Positions 53,977-64,000 of a stretch of 64,000 nt of DNA are shown here, piece after piece. Source of the DNA: Cyanophora paradoxa (Eukaryota > Glaucocystophyceae > Cyanophorales > Cyanophoraceae); NCBI GenBank assembly GCA_004431415.1, contig QPMI01000632.1, positions 124,001 to 188,000 on the forward strand, written 5' to 3'. The notes under the pieces were generated by a model, which did no database searches, was not told the DNA's origin, and worked only from the letters and a program-made list of their open reading frames with translations. The position numbers and the translations under genes are program-made. Each line of letters starts with the position of its first letter. Positions within the stretch are counted from its first letter, which is position 1.

Positions 53977-54283
53977 GGCGAGCCGGTCTACGGCGGCCGG
54001 CGTGCTCGGTGCCGCGCCGGAAGGGGGCGCGTCCACCTGGACCACAGGCTGGGCGGTCGGGCCTGTCATCGTGAAGACTGCTGCGCTAAGGCTAGTGACG
54101 CAGACTCCGAGCCTCGATCGAACGCAGCACGTACGCTCAGCGCGGCTGGAACTTCGGGACCTGACCAAGCTACGGCCGATCGAAACAGTATAGTTTGCTT
54201 TCGGGTGAAGGTGAAGGCTGGCCTGCCAATCGAGCCACACTTAGGCTTTTTCCTCTGTGCCGAGTGGCGAACTTCAAGGTGCC
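53910..54283. repeat. Inverted repeat, ~44-bp arms, between divergent genes
   Basis: The left arm (53910-53952) reads GGCACCTGAGGCTCGCAACT then CGACACAGAGGAAAAAGCCC. The right arm (54240-54283) read in reverse complement gives GGCACCTTGAAGTTCGCCAC then TCGGCACAGAGGAAAAAGCC. The arms flank about 290 bp. On the leftward strand the left arm holds the pyrimidine tract and CAG of a likely 3' splice site of the armadillo gene. The right arm faces the FAM91 gene. Confidence 0.7.
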
Positions 54284-54498
54284 AGCAGCCAGCTCGGGCT
54301 CGCCTAACCCGTACGATCTGGCACGGCCCGCTCGCGCGCTGGATGCACGGAAAAGGTCACTGACTCACCGATAACGCCAGCCGGGCTTCAATCCAAGAAA
54401 GTCGCGTACCCCAAGCGAGAGATCAAATTGCAGAAGGAGCGGCCGCAGATGTCGAGTTAGCGGGGCGTAGAGCGCGGAGCGGAGCACTATAGGAGACG
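54284..54498. promoter_or_regulatory. Upstream region of the FAM91 gene
   Basis: This is the rest of the divergent intergenic region between the armadillo gene (ATG about 53976, leftward) and the FAM91 homologue (ATG 54499, rightward). No recognisable TATA element was found. The assignment is from gene geometry. Confidence 0.3.
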
Positions 54499-57400
54499 AT
54501 GGCGCGGAGCAGTGACCCCGTCGAGGATGGTACGCATCCCGTCGGACGCTTGTACACGCTGATTGCACTGACGTGCGCGTCCGCAGCCATCGCCAAGGGT
54601 GCGAACGCTTCAGCCGAACCATACAGCGCTGCCTGGCTGACCCCTACTGCTCGCCTGGACCGCTGCCTTGTCTGACCCCACTGCTCGCCGACGGCGCTTT
54701 CAGGCATCCCGTTCGGTTTGCACGGCTTTCGAATGCTGCTCCGGCCGCGCTGATTGCCTACAGACTCGCTTTCGCCGGCGATAAAGGAGCTGCTTAACAA
54801 CAACCGCGATTCCTGGGTCGCGCGCGTGAAGGTGCGCCGGGGGCGCTCGGAATGGGCGGGGCGCGGTCGCGGGGAGAGAGCACGCGCCCGCTGGCCGGCG
54901 GCGGGCCGTCGCGCTGCACCGCCAGCCCGCGCCCGGCCCTCCGCCGGCCGCTCAAAGCGCGTGCAGGAGCACTGCTTCCGACACCAGCTGCGGTGGTCGC
55001 TCGGCGTGGCGCGCCTCGTCGTCGACGAGCCCGCGTACGCGCCCCTCTGCCGCCTGCGGCGCCGGCCAGCCGCAGCCGAGGCCGGCGCGCAGGTACTACG
55101 AGGAGCTGATGGGCGTCCTGCGCACGAACCTCATGCTGTGCGCGCCGGGGCCGGGTCCCGGGACCCCGTCCCTCGTCGGCCGCGCCGCTCGAGCGCGCCG
55201 CGCACGCGCAGCTACCCGTACCACCTCGCGGACCGGCTCGTCCGCCTGCTCGGCGCCAGCAGCTTCCGGTGCGGCCGCGGCCCGCCGCCCCGCCCCAAGC
55301 AGCTGAGCGGGGCCCCCGCAGGTACTACATCGACCTCCTCCACGATTTGATCCGGCGGGGTGCCCTCCTTCCCTCCCGGGCCCGCCCCGCGCCGCACCGC
55401 CGCTGACCGCGCGCCGGCGCCGCCCGCAGACAGCAGCTACGACGTGCGCCCCAACCCCCTTCCAACCCGCTTCCAGCCAACCTTTCGCCCTTCGCCCTGC
55501 ACACCGCGTTCTCTTCTCGCAGACGATCCCGAACTTCACGGCGAACGACGCGCTGCGGCTGACGGGGATAGGCCGCAACGAGTACATCCGCCTCGTCCAG
55601 AACGTCAAGTCCAAGAACTGGCTCCAGCGCAAGGTGCCCTAACTTGCCCCCTTTCCTTTCCATGGTCAAGCCTCGTTACTTCGGATCTGGTCCTCAGCCT
55701 TGTCGATCTAGGCCCCCTTCCTCCCCTTCTTAGCTTTCCGATCTTTGCTCCCTAAGCTTCCCTTCCTTGCGCCGCAGAGAAAGGACGTGATCCGCGAGGC
55801 GCTGCCGGCCGCGCCGCTGCCGGTCCCCTGCGAGCACTGGTGGACCGTCTCCCTCGGGCCGCCCCTCCCCGCCGACGACCCCGCCGCCCGCGTGCGCGCG
55901 CCTTCTCCTCTTTCCTGCTGTGAGAATTCCTCCGACTTCTTCTCAGCGGGCGAGGGACGAGCACGCGGCGGCCTTCGAGGCGGTGGCGGGCGGCCCGAAG
56001 CCGGCCGGCACGCTGCCCCGCGACTCCGTCCTCGCCCTCTTCCAGGCGAGCAGCCCGTACCCCCTCTTTTGGCACCGTGTACCCCGCGGGATGACGTTTC
56101 CTCAGGCGGGGGCCGTGTACTATGACGTGCCCGTCCGCGATTCGGACCGCTTCTCGGGTCCGCCCGCCCTTTCGAGCCCCTCGTACCCCCCTCTCACTCT
56201 CTCTCCAGTCCCGACGCTCCAGCACTTCGTCATGAACCGGTCCCAGACAGGAGAATCCTTCGAGCGGTCCGCCTCGCCTCCAACCCCGTACCCCTGCACT
56301 TCTCAACGTACCCTCAGGCTCCTCTACGACGTGTTCGTCTCCATCGACGAGCGCTCCACCGCGGGACAGGTGCCCTCCTCTCAAGCTCCATTCGCGTACC
56401 CCCCGCCCTCACGCCGGACAGCTCGCCGCCGTGCTCGACCGGCCGGTAGAGCACGTCTGCGTGCGTTCTCTACCCCACGCGTACCCCCGGCCCGCCTTCC
56501 TAACCCGTACCCCTCTCCAGAACGCGCTCTCGGTGCTCACGCGCCTTGGCTTCGCGAAGAAGATAACCGCCGAGCCCCTGACCGCCGTCCGCCCGTACCC
56601 CCCGCCCACCTCCGCTTCGCTCTGAGGCGCCCGCAGGGCGGCCGGACGGAGTGGCACGCCTCGTGGCTCGCCGTCGCCCCGTCGCTGGCCGCGCCCCGGC
56701 CCGCTCCGCCCCTGCCCCCGGGCCCCGCCTCCCGCGGCTCGCCCTCGCCCTCCCTGGACGACCCCCTCTCCGGGGGCCCCCGGGTCTCCTCCGACGCCCC
56801 CTCGCCCTCGGCCCCCTCGCCCTACGCCCCCCCCGCCCGGGTCGCCCTCGTCTACGACTCCACCCTCACAGCCTTCCTCATGATGGGCAACCTCTCCCCG
56901 GGTACGCCCCTCCCGCGCACCGGTACCCCCTCGTTCGCCGTTTCCGACCCTGCCTCCCCCGCAGGCCTCAAGCAGCATGCCGTGACGATGTTCGAGGTGG
57001 GCCGCGCACTCCTCACTAGACGCCGTACCCCCGACGACCCCTCCCACCTCCCAGGTGGGCCGCATGACGGACGAGGCGGTAGCCCCCTTCCTGGACGAGC
57101 TGGGGAAGGCGAGCCAGCGTACCCCCCAACCCCCCCTCCCTCCCCCTCTTCCCTGAGCCTCGCCCTCGCCCTCGCCCTCGCCCTCGCCCTCGCCCTCGCC
57201 CTCGCCCTCGCCCTCCGCCTGCCAGATGAACGAGGTGCGGGAGGGGGACGGGCGGCGCTTCTACGGGGCGGCTCGGGCCCTCCGCGAGGCCGTCGCCTTC
57301 CTCCGCCGCAACGCCGCATGCCGGTCCCCCGCCCGCCCTCCCCACTCTCGCTCAGGCTCTCCGTTCTCTCAATCTTAGGCAGGCTCCCCGGCACCGACGG

Positions 57401-58857
57401 AACCCTCGGTACCCCCGCCCCGCCCCGCGCCCTCCGTGCCCCGCCCCGCCCCCGAGCCGCTCCGCAGACCTCATCCGCTGCGAGAGCCTCAACCAGCTCG
57501 ACCCCGCCGCCCGCGAGAAGGTCCGGGCGCCGTACCCCCCCGCCCCCGCCCGCCCCCGTCCGGGACCGGGCGAGCCGCGCCCCAGCTGCTGGTCCGCTCC
57601 TACGCGGCGCTCGTCTCGGTGGCCCCGGTCCTCGGGGGCGGCGTGGGCGCCTCGCCAGGCCCCGGCCTCGCCGACCCGGACACGATCCGCCTGCACTACG
57701 GCCCGCCCTGCCCGGAGGCCGCCAGCCCCTGGTTCCGCCTCTTCCTGTACGCCGCGGCCGGCGCCGGGCCCCCTTCCGCTCTCTTCCGCAAGGGCGAGCC
57801 CGTGCGCGGCCTGCCGCCCCTCCTGCGCGCCTGGGACCAGCTCCTCGTCCTCGACTGGGGGGGTACCGCCGAGGCCTCCGTCGTCGACTCGGCCGGCGCC
57901 CTCGCGGCGGCCGGCGACGCGACCCGCTGGGGCCCCGTCCTCCTCTCCGCCTACGCGGACGGGTACCGCAACCCGCCGCCCGCCGCCGCGGCCGAGGAGT
58001 CCCAGGACGCGCCCGAGGGGGGGGACGAGGAGGAGGGGGAGGGGGAGGAGGGGGCGCCCCTCGGCGCCCGCGTCATCGACGTGCCCTTCCCCCTCCCCGA
58101 GATGCACGGCCAGGACCTGCCCCCCCTTCTCCCGGGTACGCGCGCCTCTCCGCCTTCCTGTACCCATCCTGACCGGCTCGCCCTAGCCGCCGCCTACACG
58201 CGGTCCACCCTCCACCTGCACCCCACCGTCCGGCACCTCCAGGTGCACCCCCTACCCCGCTCCTCGCCCCCCGCCCGCCTCACCGCGCCAGTACCCCCCT
58301 CCAGGAGGTCCTCCGGCTGGAGGATTCCATCGGCTTCATCCGCATGACCCGCCTCCCCGTACCCCCCCGCCCCCACGACCACGAGTGCGCCGCACCTTAC
58401 TCCCCCGCTTTGCTGTCGTTCCGACCCTGAACCCGTACCCTTCCCAGCGCGGCCGCGCCGCACGAGGGTGGCTCGGCGGGCGAGGACGTGGCGAAGTGGG
58501 TACCCCTGGAACTTCACTTCGGCGTACCCCTTTTCGACGGGGCGATGACGCGGACGCTGCTGCAGACCGTCCGCCGCCGCCGCCTCTTCGACGGACCCAG
58601 GTGCGCCGCACCCCCCCCACGGCCCCACCAGCAAAGCTGGGGCGATCCCGGCTCCCCGCAGCGTCCAGAGGCACAAAGAGAGCTCCGCTTCTCTGGTGAA
58701 CGCGCTGCGGGCGTTCATCGCGGAGCACTGCGGCGGCGGAGGCGCCGCCGGGGCCGCCTTCGGGGCCGCCGGGGACCTGGCCCAGAGCCTGGCGCCGCCC
58801 GTCCCGCTCCCGACGCGCTCCCTGCTCTTCGACGGGAGCCAAGTGCGCGCTCTGTGA
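54499..58857 (+). CDS. FAM91 family protein (FAM91A1 homologue)
   Basis: In animals FAM91A1 works with the WDR11 complex and TBC1D23 in tethering endosome-derived vesicles at the trans-Golgi. A proposed first exon (54499-54529, ATG then GTACGC) joins in phase at 54764 to SLSPAIKELLNNNRDSWVAR. Conserved blocks then follow family order: YYEELMGVLRTNLM and YPYHLADRLVRLLGASSF (about 55095-55270), FTANDALRLTGIGRNEYIRL (about 55537), CEHWWTVSLGPPLPADD (about 55830), GAVYYDVPV (about 56110), LQHFVMNRSQTGESFE (about 56219), LYDVFVSIDERS (about 56322), NALSVLTRLGFAKK (about 56521), VALVYDSTLTAFLMMGNLSP (about 56842), KQHAVTMFEVG (about 56970), DLIRCESLNQLDPAAREK (about 57470), WFRLFLYAAAGAGPPSALFR (about 57731), VIDVPFPLPEMHG (about 58072), VPLELHFGVPLFDGAMTRTL (about 58501) and LVNALRAFIAEHCGG (about 58692). 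The stop is TGA 58855-58857, or, if AAGTGCGC is a donor, a TAA near 58906. Introns are mostly of the GTACCC class. Confidence 0.85.
57157..57214. repeat. Hexamer microsatellite (CTCGCC)n
   Basis: About nine to ten near-perfect CTCGCC units occur in a row just before a likely 3' splice site of the FAM91 gene (exon starting near the MNEVREGDG codons at about 57225). It serves as an unusual pyrimidine-rich tract. Confidence 0.8.
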
Positions 58858-58953
58858 CCCCGCCTCCGGGAAAGCATCGCGGTCGAGTGGGAGAGCTATC
58901 AATGTAAAGAGTCCTAACAACAACAGCCAGCGTCGCCCGCCGGCGCTAGCGAT

Positions 58954-59606
58954 CTAGTGGTGGCCATGCTTCTTCTTCTGCGCAGCGCAGCGGTATAAGC
59001 CTTCTGCAATCGGCGGTGCGCGGGCGGGCGGCGGGGCGGCTCGCCTGGATGAACCGCAGGCCGCAGTACTTGCACTCTGCCCGGCGAGCGGCGTCAGCGG
59101 CGGCAGGCTGACCACGGGTTGCGCCATTCCGCGCACCGTTGGGCGTCGGCTTGTCGAGCACGATGTACTCGATCGGGTGGCCGAGCGGGCCGCCACCTAC
59201 GCGCCCCAGCGAAAGCGTGAGTGATACGGCGCGCAGGGCCGCGGCGACCGCGGATGGCCGCGGCGGAGGGGCCCAGGTCCACGAGACGGACGCACCGCCG
59301 TCGCAGGCAGCAACGCGGCCGTTGATTTCAATGGGCGGGACCTCAGCGATCAGTTCCATCGGCGACTTGGTGTTGCCGTCGGGCTGCCGGCGTTCGGGCG
59401 CCGAATCAGCACCACAAACAGCTCAAGACGGTGCAAAGTGGGTCTCGGCGCACGTTGAACAGCCACTTAGCCGTGTGGCCGCTGGGGGCGGCAGCAGAGG
59501 CCGACCGCGTGATGACGGCCGCGGCAGGGGTCCGCATGGGAGCCCGCGCCACCATGCTCCTCGACACGGCGCTGGAGACGCGCCGGAGCGCGGCGGCTGT
59601 GTTCAT
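58954..59606 (-). CDS. NDUFS6: NDUFS6, 13-kDa Zn-binding subunit of mitochondrial complex I
   Basis: This is an accessory subunit of NADH:ubiquinone oxidoreductase that binds one Zn ion and is needed for late assembly of the N-module. Five exons splice with exact phase: 59606-59454, 59383-59296, 59196-59137, 59076-59045 and 58977-58954 (TAG). The N-terminus (MNTAAALRRVSSAVSRSM) is a mitochondrial presequence: Arg/Ser/Ala-rich and without acids. The mature part has HTAKWLF, KSPMELIAEVPPIEINGRVA, CDGGGGPLGHPIEYIVLD and CKYCGLRFIQ, with the Zn ligands C, H, C and C in place, and ends KKKHGHH. The S-P-M-E-L-I...V-P-P-I and LGHPIE(Y/F)I pattern is that of plant and algal forms. Intron 4 starts GCGAGC (GC-AG), forced by the conserved R-F-I-Q exon end. 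The gene converges with FAM91 (97 bp between stops) and diverges from RPS3. Confidence 0.93.
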
Positions 59607-59837
59607 CGCGCACGAACTGCGCGGGCCGGGGACCAATGTTAGGGCTCAGCCCGCAACAGGCGACTGCAGAGAGCGTGCCGGGCAGCACAAAAGTGCTCGG
59701 GAGGACGAATTCGCGGACCTGCTCGAATGGGGTACACGAGCGATTGGGGGGTAGGCACAACACGAATCGTGCGTCGAGCGCCTCGAAGCCTTGTCTCCAG
59801 CTAACCCTGGGCCCATTCAACCCGGTTCCCCGCGCAG
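59607..59837. promoter_or_regulatory. Shared 231-bp upstream region of NDUFS6 and RPS3
   Basis: This is the entire gap between the start codons of two divergent housekeeping genes. No TATA box was seen. GGGCCC/CCCAGC-type words are present but not diagnostic. Function as a bidirectional promoter is inferred from geometry. Confidence 0.55.
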
Positions 59838-61070
59838 ATGAGCACTCAGGTCAGCAAGAAGCGGAAGGTGCGCTGATTCCCAGCCCAGTCGCCACTCGAT
59901 CGTGAACGCCTGTCGTCTGGGGCCTCCGCTGATCTCGTCCTTTCTTTCCTTCGTTTGTGCGCATGGTAGTTCGTCGCGGACGGCGTTTTCTTCGCCGAGC
60001 TCAATGAGCTCCTCACCCGGGAGCTGGCCGAGGATGGCTACTCCGGGGTGGAGGTCCGCGTGACTCCGGCGCGCACGGAGATCATCATCCGGGCTACCCG
60101 CACCCAGAGCGTGCTCGGCGAGAAGGGCCGCCGCATCCGCGAGCTCACCGCCGTCGTGCAAAAGCGCTTCAAGTTCCCGGAGAACAGCGTCGAGCTCTAC
60201 GCTGAGCGCGTGCGTTATTACTCTATTCTGAATGCCCAGCATGCGTTTCGGCGCGATTCCCACGGCTGCTGCTTCGCTGCCGACGCTGGGGTTGTTTCGT
60301 GCAGGTCGCCAACCGCGGTCTCTGCGCCATTGCCCAGGCCGAGTCCCTCCGCTACAAGCTCCTCGGTGGTCTCCCCGTCCGCCGGTTCGTCAGATCTGGG
60401 GGCGCGCCCGCGCGTTAGGCGTGAAGATCCATCGCGGGGCTCGCTTCATATGGGGCTCGTCGCTTCCGCCCGGGCCCTCGCGCTGACTTCCGCGCGCACA
60501 GCGCGTGCTACGGTGTCCTCCGCTTCATCATGGAGTCCGGCGCCAAGGGTTGCGAGGTTATCGTGTCCGGCAAGCTCCGCGCCCAGCGTGCGAAGAGCAT
60601 GAAGTTCAAGGACGGCTACATGATCTCGTCCGGCCAGCCCTCGATTGATTTCGTGGACCGCGCCGTGCGCCACGTCATGATGCGTCAGGGTGAGCGCTGG
60701 TCCCTGGTTCCCGCCGGGCGGGCACGTTGCAGCGCCTTTTCCTCACGCCCGCGCGCCCGCCCCGCAGGTGTGCTCGGTGTCCAGGTCTCGATCATGCTTC
60801 CCCACGACCCGACCGGCAAGGTCCGGCCGGCCGCCGCGCCCTACCTCGGGCGACCGCCGCGCCCCGCGCTCCGCTCGCTCACGCCCGAGCAGGCGGGCCC
60901 CAAGAAGCACCAGCCGGACGTCGTCACCATCCTTGAGCCCAAGGATGAGCGCATCCCCGTCGCCGCGGCCGCCCCGCCCAAGGCCAAGGTCCGCCCTGCT
61001 CTCAACGCGGCCTGGCGTGGGGCTGGGAGCTGACGGCCTGCGCCCCTCGCAGGAGGGTCTCGAGGACTAA
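59838..61070 (+). CDS. RPS3: 40S ribosomal protein S3 (uS3)
   Basis: uS3 forms the mRNA entry channel of the small ribosomal subunit. Seven exons were spliced with continuous phase: 59838-59867, 59970-60209, 60305-60384, 60502-60689, 60768-60820, 60893-60988 and 61053-61070 (TAA). The product is 234 residues, the normal length. It begins [20 protein letters not shown]. The KH domain has the loop [11 protein letters not shown], and [57 protein letters not shown] and [20 protein letters not shown] follow. The C-terminus is [17 protein letters not shown] plus a short Ala/Lys tail ending EGLED. The segment KFKDGYM(I/V)SSGQP is typical of plants and algae rather than animals. All six introns use GT donors (GTGCGC, GTGCGT, GTTCGT, GTGAGC, GTCCGG, GTCCGC). 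Confidence 0.97.
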
Positions 61071-61533
61071 GCGGCTCCCCACCGCTTCAACCAGCGCCGG
61101 AGGATGCCCCACGAGACGTCCCGGCGTGTGCCGACTGCTGCCTGAAAGCGCGCCTGCTCAGTTTCGTGTGCCCCTGTTCCGCCCAGTGTGCTCTCCAATT
61201 CGTGTCAAGCGGAAGGGGTGATTCTGAACTCCGTGTGCGGCGCCGTCCCGTCCCGCGGGCTGGGGTGCTTTGGGGGCCTTCGTTCTCTCTCACCAGTTGA
61301 ATTTAGTTTCTACGCACGCCACTTTATACAATCGATATCGCAATCTGCGGGGCGCGCGCCGGCGGCGCCCCGCAAAGAAATGGAAAAGAAAGAGAGCTTA
61401 AGTTACGATAGTACCAATCTGCTGAAACTACGTTTCTGTCACTGAAAAAGAAGTGGCCCCGAGCGGGCGGGGCGGGGAGCTCGGAGTGCGACGAGGCGCC
61501 TTCCGAGCCTCAACTAGTGGAGGGCCCCGACGC
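61071..61533. other. Convergent 3' spacer, no gene seen
   Basis: This lies between the RPS3 stop (61068-61070) and the stop of the leftward dehydrogenase (61534-61536). It holds the 3' UTRs. An AT-richer part (61290-61450) probably contains the poly(A) signals, but no canonical AATAAA is evident. Confidence 0.4.
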
Positions 61534-64000
61534 TCAGTACCGGGAGATATCGCGCCCGAAAAGAATCGTCTTGCTCCAGTCGAAGGCCACCGAGAGCTTG
61601 TTCCGCAGCGACACCTGCGCCCTCGTCAGAGCCCGGCGAGGAGGCGCGGGGCTGGGTGGCCGGGGGGGGGGGGGGGGGGGCCAGGGGCCGAGGAGGGGGG
61701 TACACGCCTGCTTGGCGAGGTAGGCCGAGCGCCACGCGATCCACGTGAAGAAGCCTGCCGCCCGCTGAGAAAGGAAGGCGAGTGGGGGAGCTGCAGGGGG
61801 GCGCGGACCGGAGCCGCCGTAGCCGGAGCCGAGCTCGGCGACGGCCTCCTCGGAGCCGATGTACGCGAAGGAGCCGAAGTGGTGGTACCTGCCCCGCCGC
61901 CCCGCCGCCCCGGCCCCGTGAGCCCGGGCGCCCAAGCGGCTCCGGCCCTGTCTTCCCGAAGCCCAGAGGTAGGCGGGGCGGGGCGGGGCGGGGCCCCGGG
62001 CAGGGGCGGTGATTAGGATAGATTAAATAAACCCAGCTTGTAGGGCATATAATTGATATCTGGGCGCACACGAAGGGGGCGACGTCGGGCTCCTCGGCGC
62101 GAGCCAGCTTGATCACCCGCTCGCTGCCGCGGAGGCGATCAAGCAAGCGGAAGCGGAGAGGGGGGGCGGGGGGCGGACTTGAGGGCGCGGCCGAGGTAGA
62201 CGCCCTGCTGGTTGGCCACCTGCGCCGTCGGCGCGAACGACTTGAACTGCGCGCCCAGGCCGCCCGCCCGGAGGACGTCAGGAGTGGAGCTGGAGGCGCT
62301 CCGGCTCGGGCGCCGGCTGGACTGGAGCTCTAGACTCGAGGCCCCCTGCGCCAGAGAGACGAGGCAGGAGAACCGCAGGTGCAGGGGACTAGTGTGATTA
62401 GAGGCCTCCCGTCAGAGAGGAGGCAGGAGAACCACGGGCCCCTTGCCCCTCCCCCGCCCCGGGCCCGACCCGCGCCGGCCCCTCAGAAGAGGCGCACGAG
62501 GGAGTCGACGTCGCGGAGGATGGCCTCGAACTCGGGCAGCGTCAGCCGCCCTGCCCGCCCCGCCCCCTCAGAAGGGGGCGGGAGGAGGAGGAGGGAGGGG
62601 GGGGAAGGGGAGGGGGTACCCTTGGAGCCCTTGCGGGTCATGAACTGCCGCTCGACGGCCTCCGCGTACTCCGTGAAGTGCGGGTCTGGGCGGGCGAGAA
62701 GGTAAGACGGGGCGGGTGGGGAGCTCGGGTGGGCGGGCCGGGGCGCACAGCGCTGGCGCATGCTCTCGACGAGCTTGAAGAACTGCACGAGGGAGATGCT
62801 CCCCACCTGCCGCCCCGCATTCTCTGATCATGAGGGGCGCGGGGCGGGCCGTGCGGGGGGCGGGGCGGGGCGGGCCTTCTCGCGGTCGGCCTCCGTGAAG
62901 AGGCGCACGCAGTCGCGCTGCAGCTTCTTCTGCTCGATCGTCGCGCAGTCCCCTGCCCCCAGAGCTGTGAGGCGGCGAGGCCAGCGGGCGGGGGGGAGGG
63001 CGCACCGGCGGCGTAGACGTTGCGGGCGCCGATGACGCGCAGGTGCGCGTCCGTCGAGAGCGCCCGCCTGTTGTCTGCGCGCGCGCGCCCGGTCGGAGAG
63101 GGCGCGGGGGGCGGGGCTCGGCTCCCGCGCACTCTGGTGGGGAATGTCGTTGATGAGGGTCTGGATCAGCGGGTTCGGGCCTGCGCGGCTCCACTTAGAG
63201 TGGGAGGGAGAGGGGGAGGGGTACAAGCAGCCTCTTGCACCGATGCCCGTCGACCAGACGCAAAGGCCGAACGGGATCTGAGGGCCGCCGTCTCAGGGCG
63301 GTACCCCGGGGAGCGGGCCGGGGAGGGGGTAGGGGGTACGCGCCTTGACGACCTCGCCGGTCTCGGAGCGCTGAACCGTGATCGAGCCCTTCTCCACCTC
63401 GTTCTGGCGAGCGGCGGCGAGCGGCTCAGGAGAGGAGGGGGGGGGGGGGGGGGGGGTAGAGGACGCACGACGCGGGAGCGCGTCTGGACCTCGATGGCCT
63501 GCCGCTTGAACCGCTTCTCCGCGTCTGCCGGCGCGGCGCGGCGCGGTCAGACAGGGAGACGCCCGCTCGGAAGGGGGCGCGCACAGTCGGAGATCTGGCG
63601 GGAGAACATGGAGAGGACGTGGTCTGGTGGGGGTGACGAGATCAGAAGGGGGGGGTGGGGCGGGCGGGGAGGCGAGGAGGGGGGCGCACCGAGGGACTCG
63701 ATGAGAGTGATCTTGACGTAGGGGGTGAGGTGGGGGAAGAAGCGCGACGCGTCTGCGGGGTACACGTCCGGCCCGTCGGAGGGGGTACGGCGGGGGGGGG
63801 GAGGGTACGCCGCACCGTCGCGGATGAAGTCGTGGAGCTCGGCGGCGTACTCTACCCCCGTCGGCCTGCGAGGGGGTTGGGAAGTGGGGCTCGAAGCTTA
63901 AGGGGCGCGGAGGCGAGGGAGCGAGGGGCCGCACCCGCCCTGCGCACGAAGGCGAAGCGGGGCGGGTGGTGCTCAGCGGAGGAGATGGGGCGAGGAGCAA
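61534..64000 (-). CDS. Type II (alternative) NADH dehydrogenase with EF-hand insert, 5' part outside window
   Basis: This is a rotenone-insensitive, non-proton-pumping NADH:quinone oxidoreductase of the inner mitochondrial membrane, most like the plant calcium-binding NDB type. Exons read leftward from the window edge: PTGVEYAAELHDFIRD after a V-V-G-G-G-type junction (about 63890-63820), SRFFPHLTPYVKITLIESL (about 63755), HVLSMFSRQISD (about 63625), EKRFKRQAIEVQTRSR (about 63520), NEVEKGSITVQRSETGEVVK (about 63410), PLIQTLINDIPHQ (about 63178), STDAHLRVIGARNVYAAG then GDCATIEQKKLQ (about 63060-62950), a calcium-binding-domain-like insert (VQFFKLVESMRQ, FTEYAEAVERQFMTRKG, LTLPEFEAILRDVDSLVRLF; 62800-62490), APTAQVANQQGVYLGRAL (about 62240), HHFGSFAYIGSEEAVAELG (about 61890), FFTWIAWRSAYLAKQ (about 61755) and the family C-terminus SVAFDWSKTILFGRDISRY, TGA 61534-61536. 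The FAD-binding start is beyond position 64000. Confidence 0.85.

Noticed and set aside
1-64000. CRISPR arrays, bacterial operons, prophage or viral genes
   Set aside because: No regularly spaced repeat array, Shine-Dalgarno-led gene strings or viral hallmark proteins were seen. All recognised genes are intron-split eukaryotic genes.

Overview
This is a nuclear window from a GC-rich, intron-dense eukaryote. There are no operons. Genes lie on both strands and are split by many short introns. Coding exons are very GC-rich, while introns and spacers hold AT-rich islands packed with short palindromes (GAATTC, TTCGAA, AGATCT, AAGCTT, GCATGC, CGATCG, ATATAT). The best-conserved proteins, ribosomal protein uS3 and the NDUFS6 subunit of complex I, read like the plant/algal forms, and a plant-type NDB-like NADH dehydrogenase is present. 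I infer a unicellular alga of the Archaeplastida type. A glaucophyte such as Cyanophora is my guess, but the sequence here does not prove it.

Layout. 1-1.83 kb: two tandem copies of a small Cys-rich/acidic-tail gene. 1.83-3.6 kb: non-coding, with one copy of a dispersed repeat. 3.6-10.45 kb (-): a multi-pass membrane protein resembling the TRP-like channel family. 11.3-14.86 kb (-): a pentatricopeptide-like helical-repeat protein whose frame is broken by apparent single-base deletions. 14.96-16.39 kb (+) and 16.47-18.41 kb (-): two unrecognised genes. 18.54-21.72 kb (+) and 26.74-29.77 kb (+): two close paralogues of a DUF1917/BLES03-type protein, flanking an opposite-strand membrane protein at 21.97-26.27 kb. 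29.8-32.1 kb: repeat-rich spacer. 32.09-40.23 kb (+): a soluble adenylyl cyclase (ADCY10 type) with two cyclase domains, a P-loop ATPase and a helical C-terminus. 40.2-43.4 kb: repeat-rich spacer. 43.45-46.06 kb (+): a secreted protein with a Pro-Ser linker.

From 46.76 kb to the end the window is densely housekeeping: MND1 (meiotic recombination), a neutral-sphingomyelinase-like phosphodiesterase, an armadillo-repeat protein, FAM91, NDUFS6, RPS3 and an alternative (type II) NADH dehydrogenase that runs off the right edge. NDUFS6 and RPS3 are divergent from a 231-bp shared upstream region. NDUFS6 and the type II dehydrogenase both feed NADH electrons to ubiquinone, and RPS3 lies between them.

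MND1, RPS3 and NDUFS6 could be spliced exon by exon with consistent phase. They show that many introns begin with GC rather than GT, and that the usual donor is close to G-Y-S-C-G-C (GTGCGC, GCGCGC, GTCCGC, GCCCGC), with a second class beginning GTACCC. Boundaries of the other genes are read from the same signals and are less certain.
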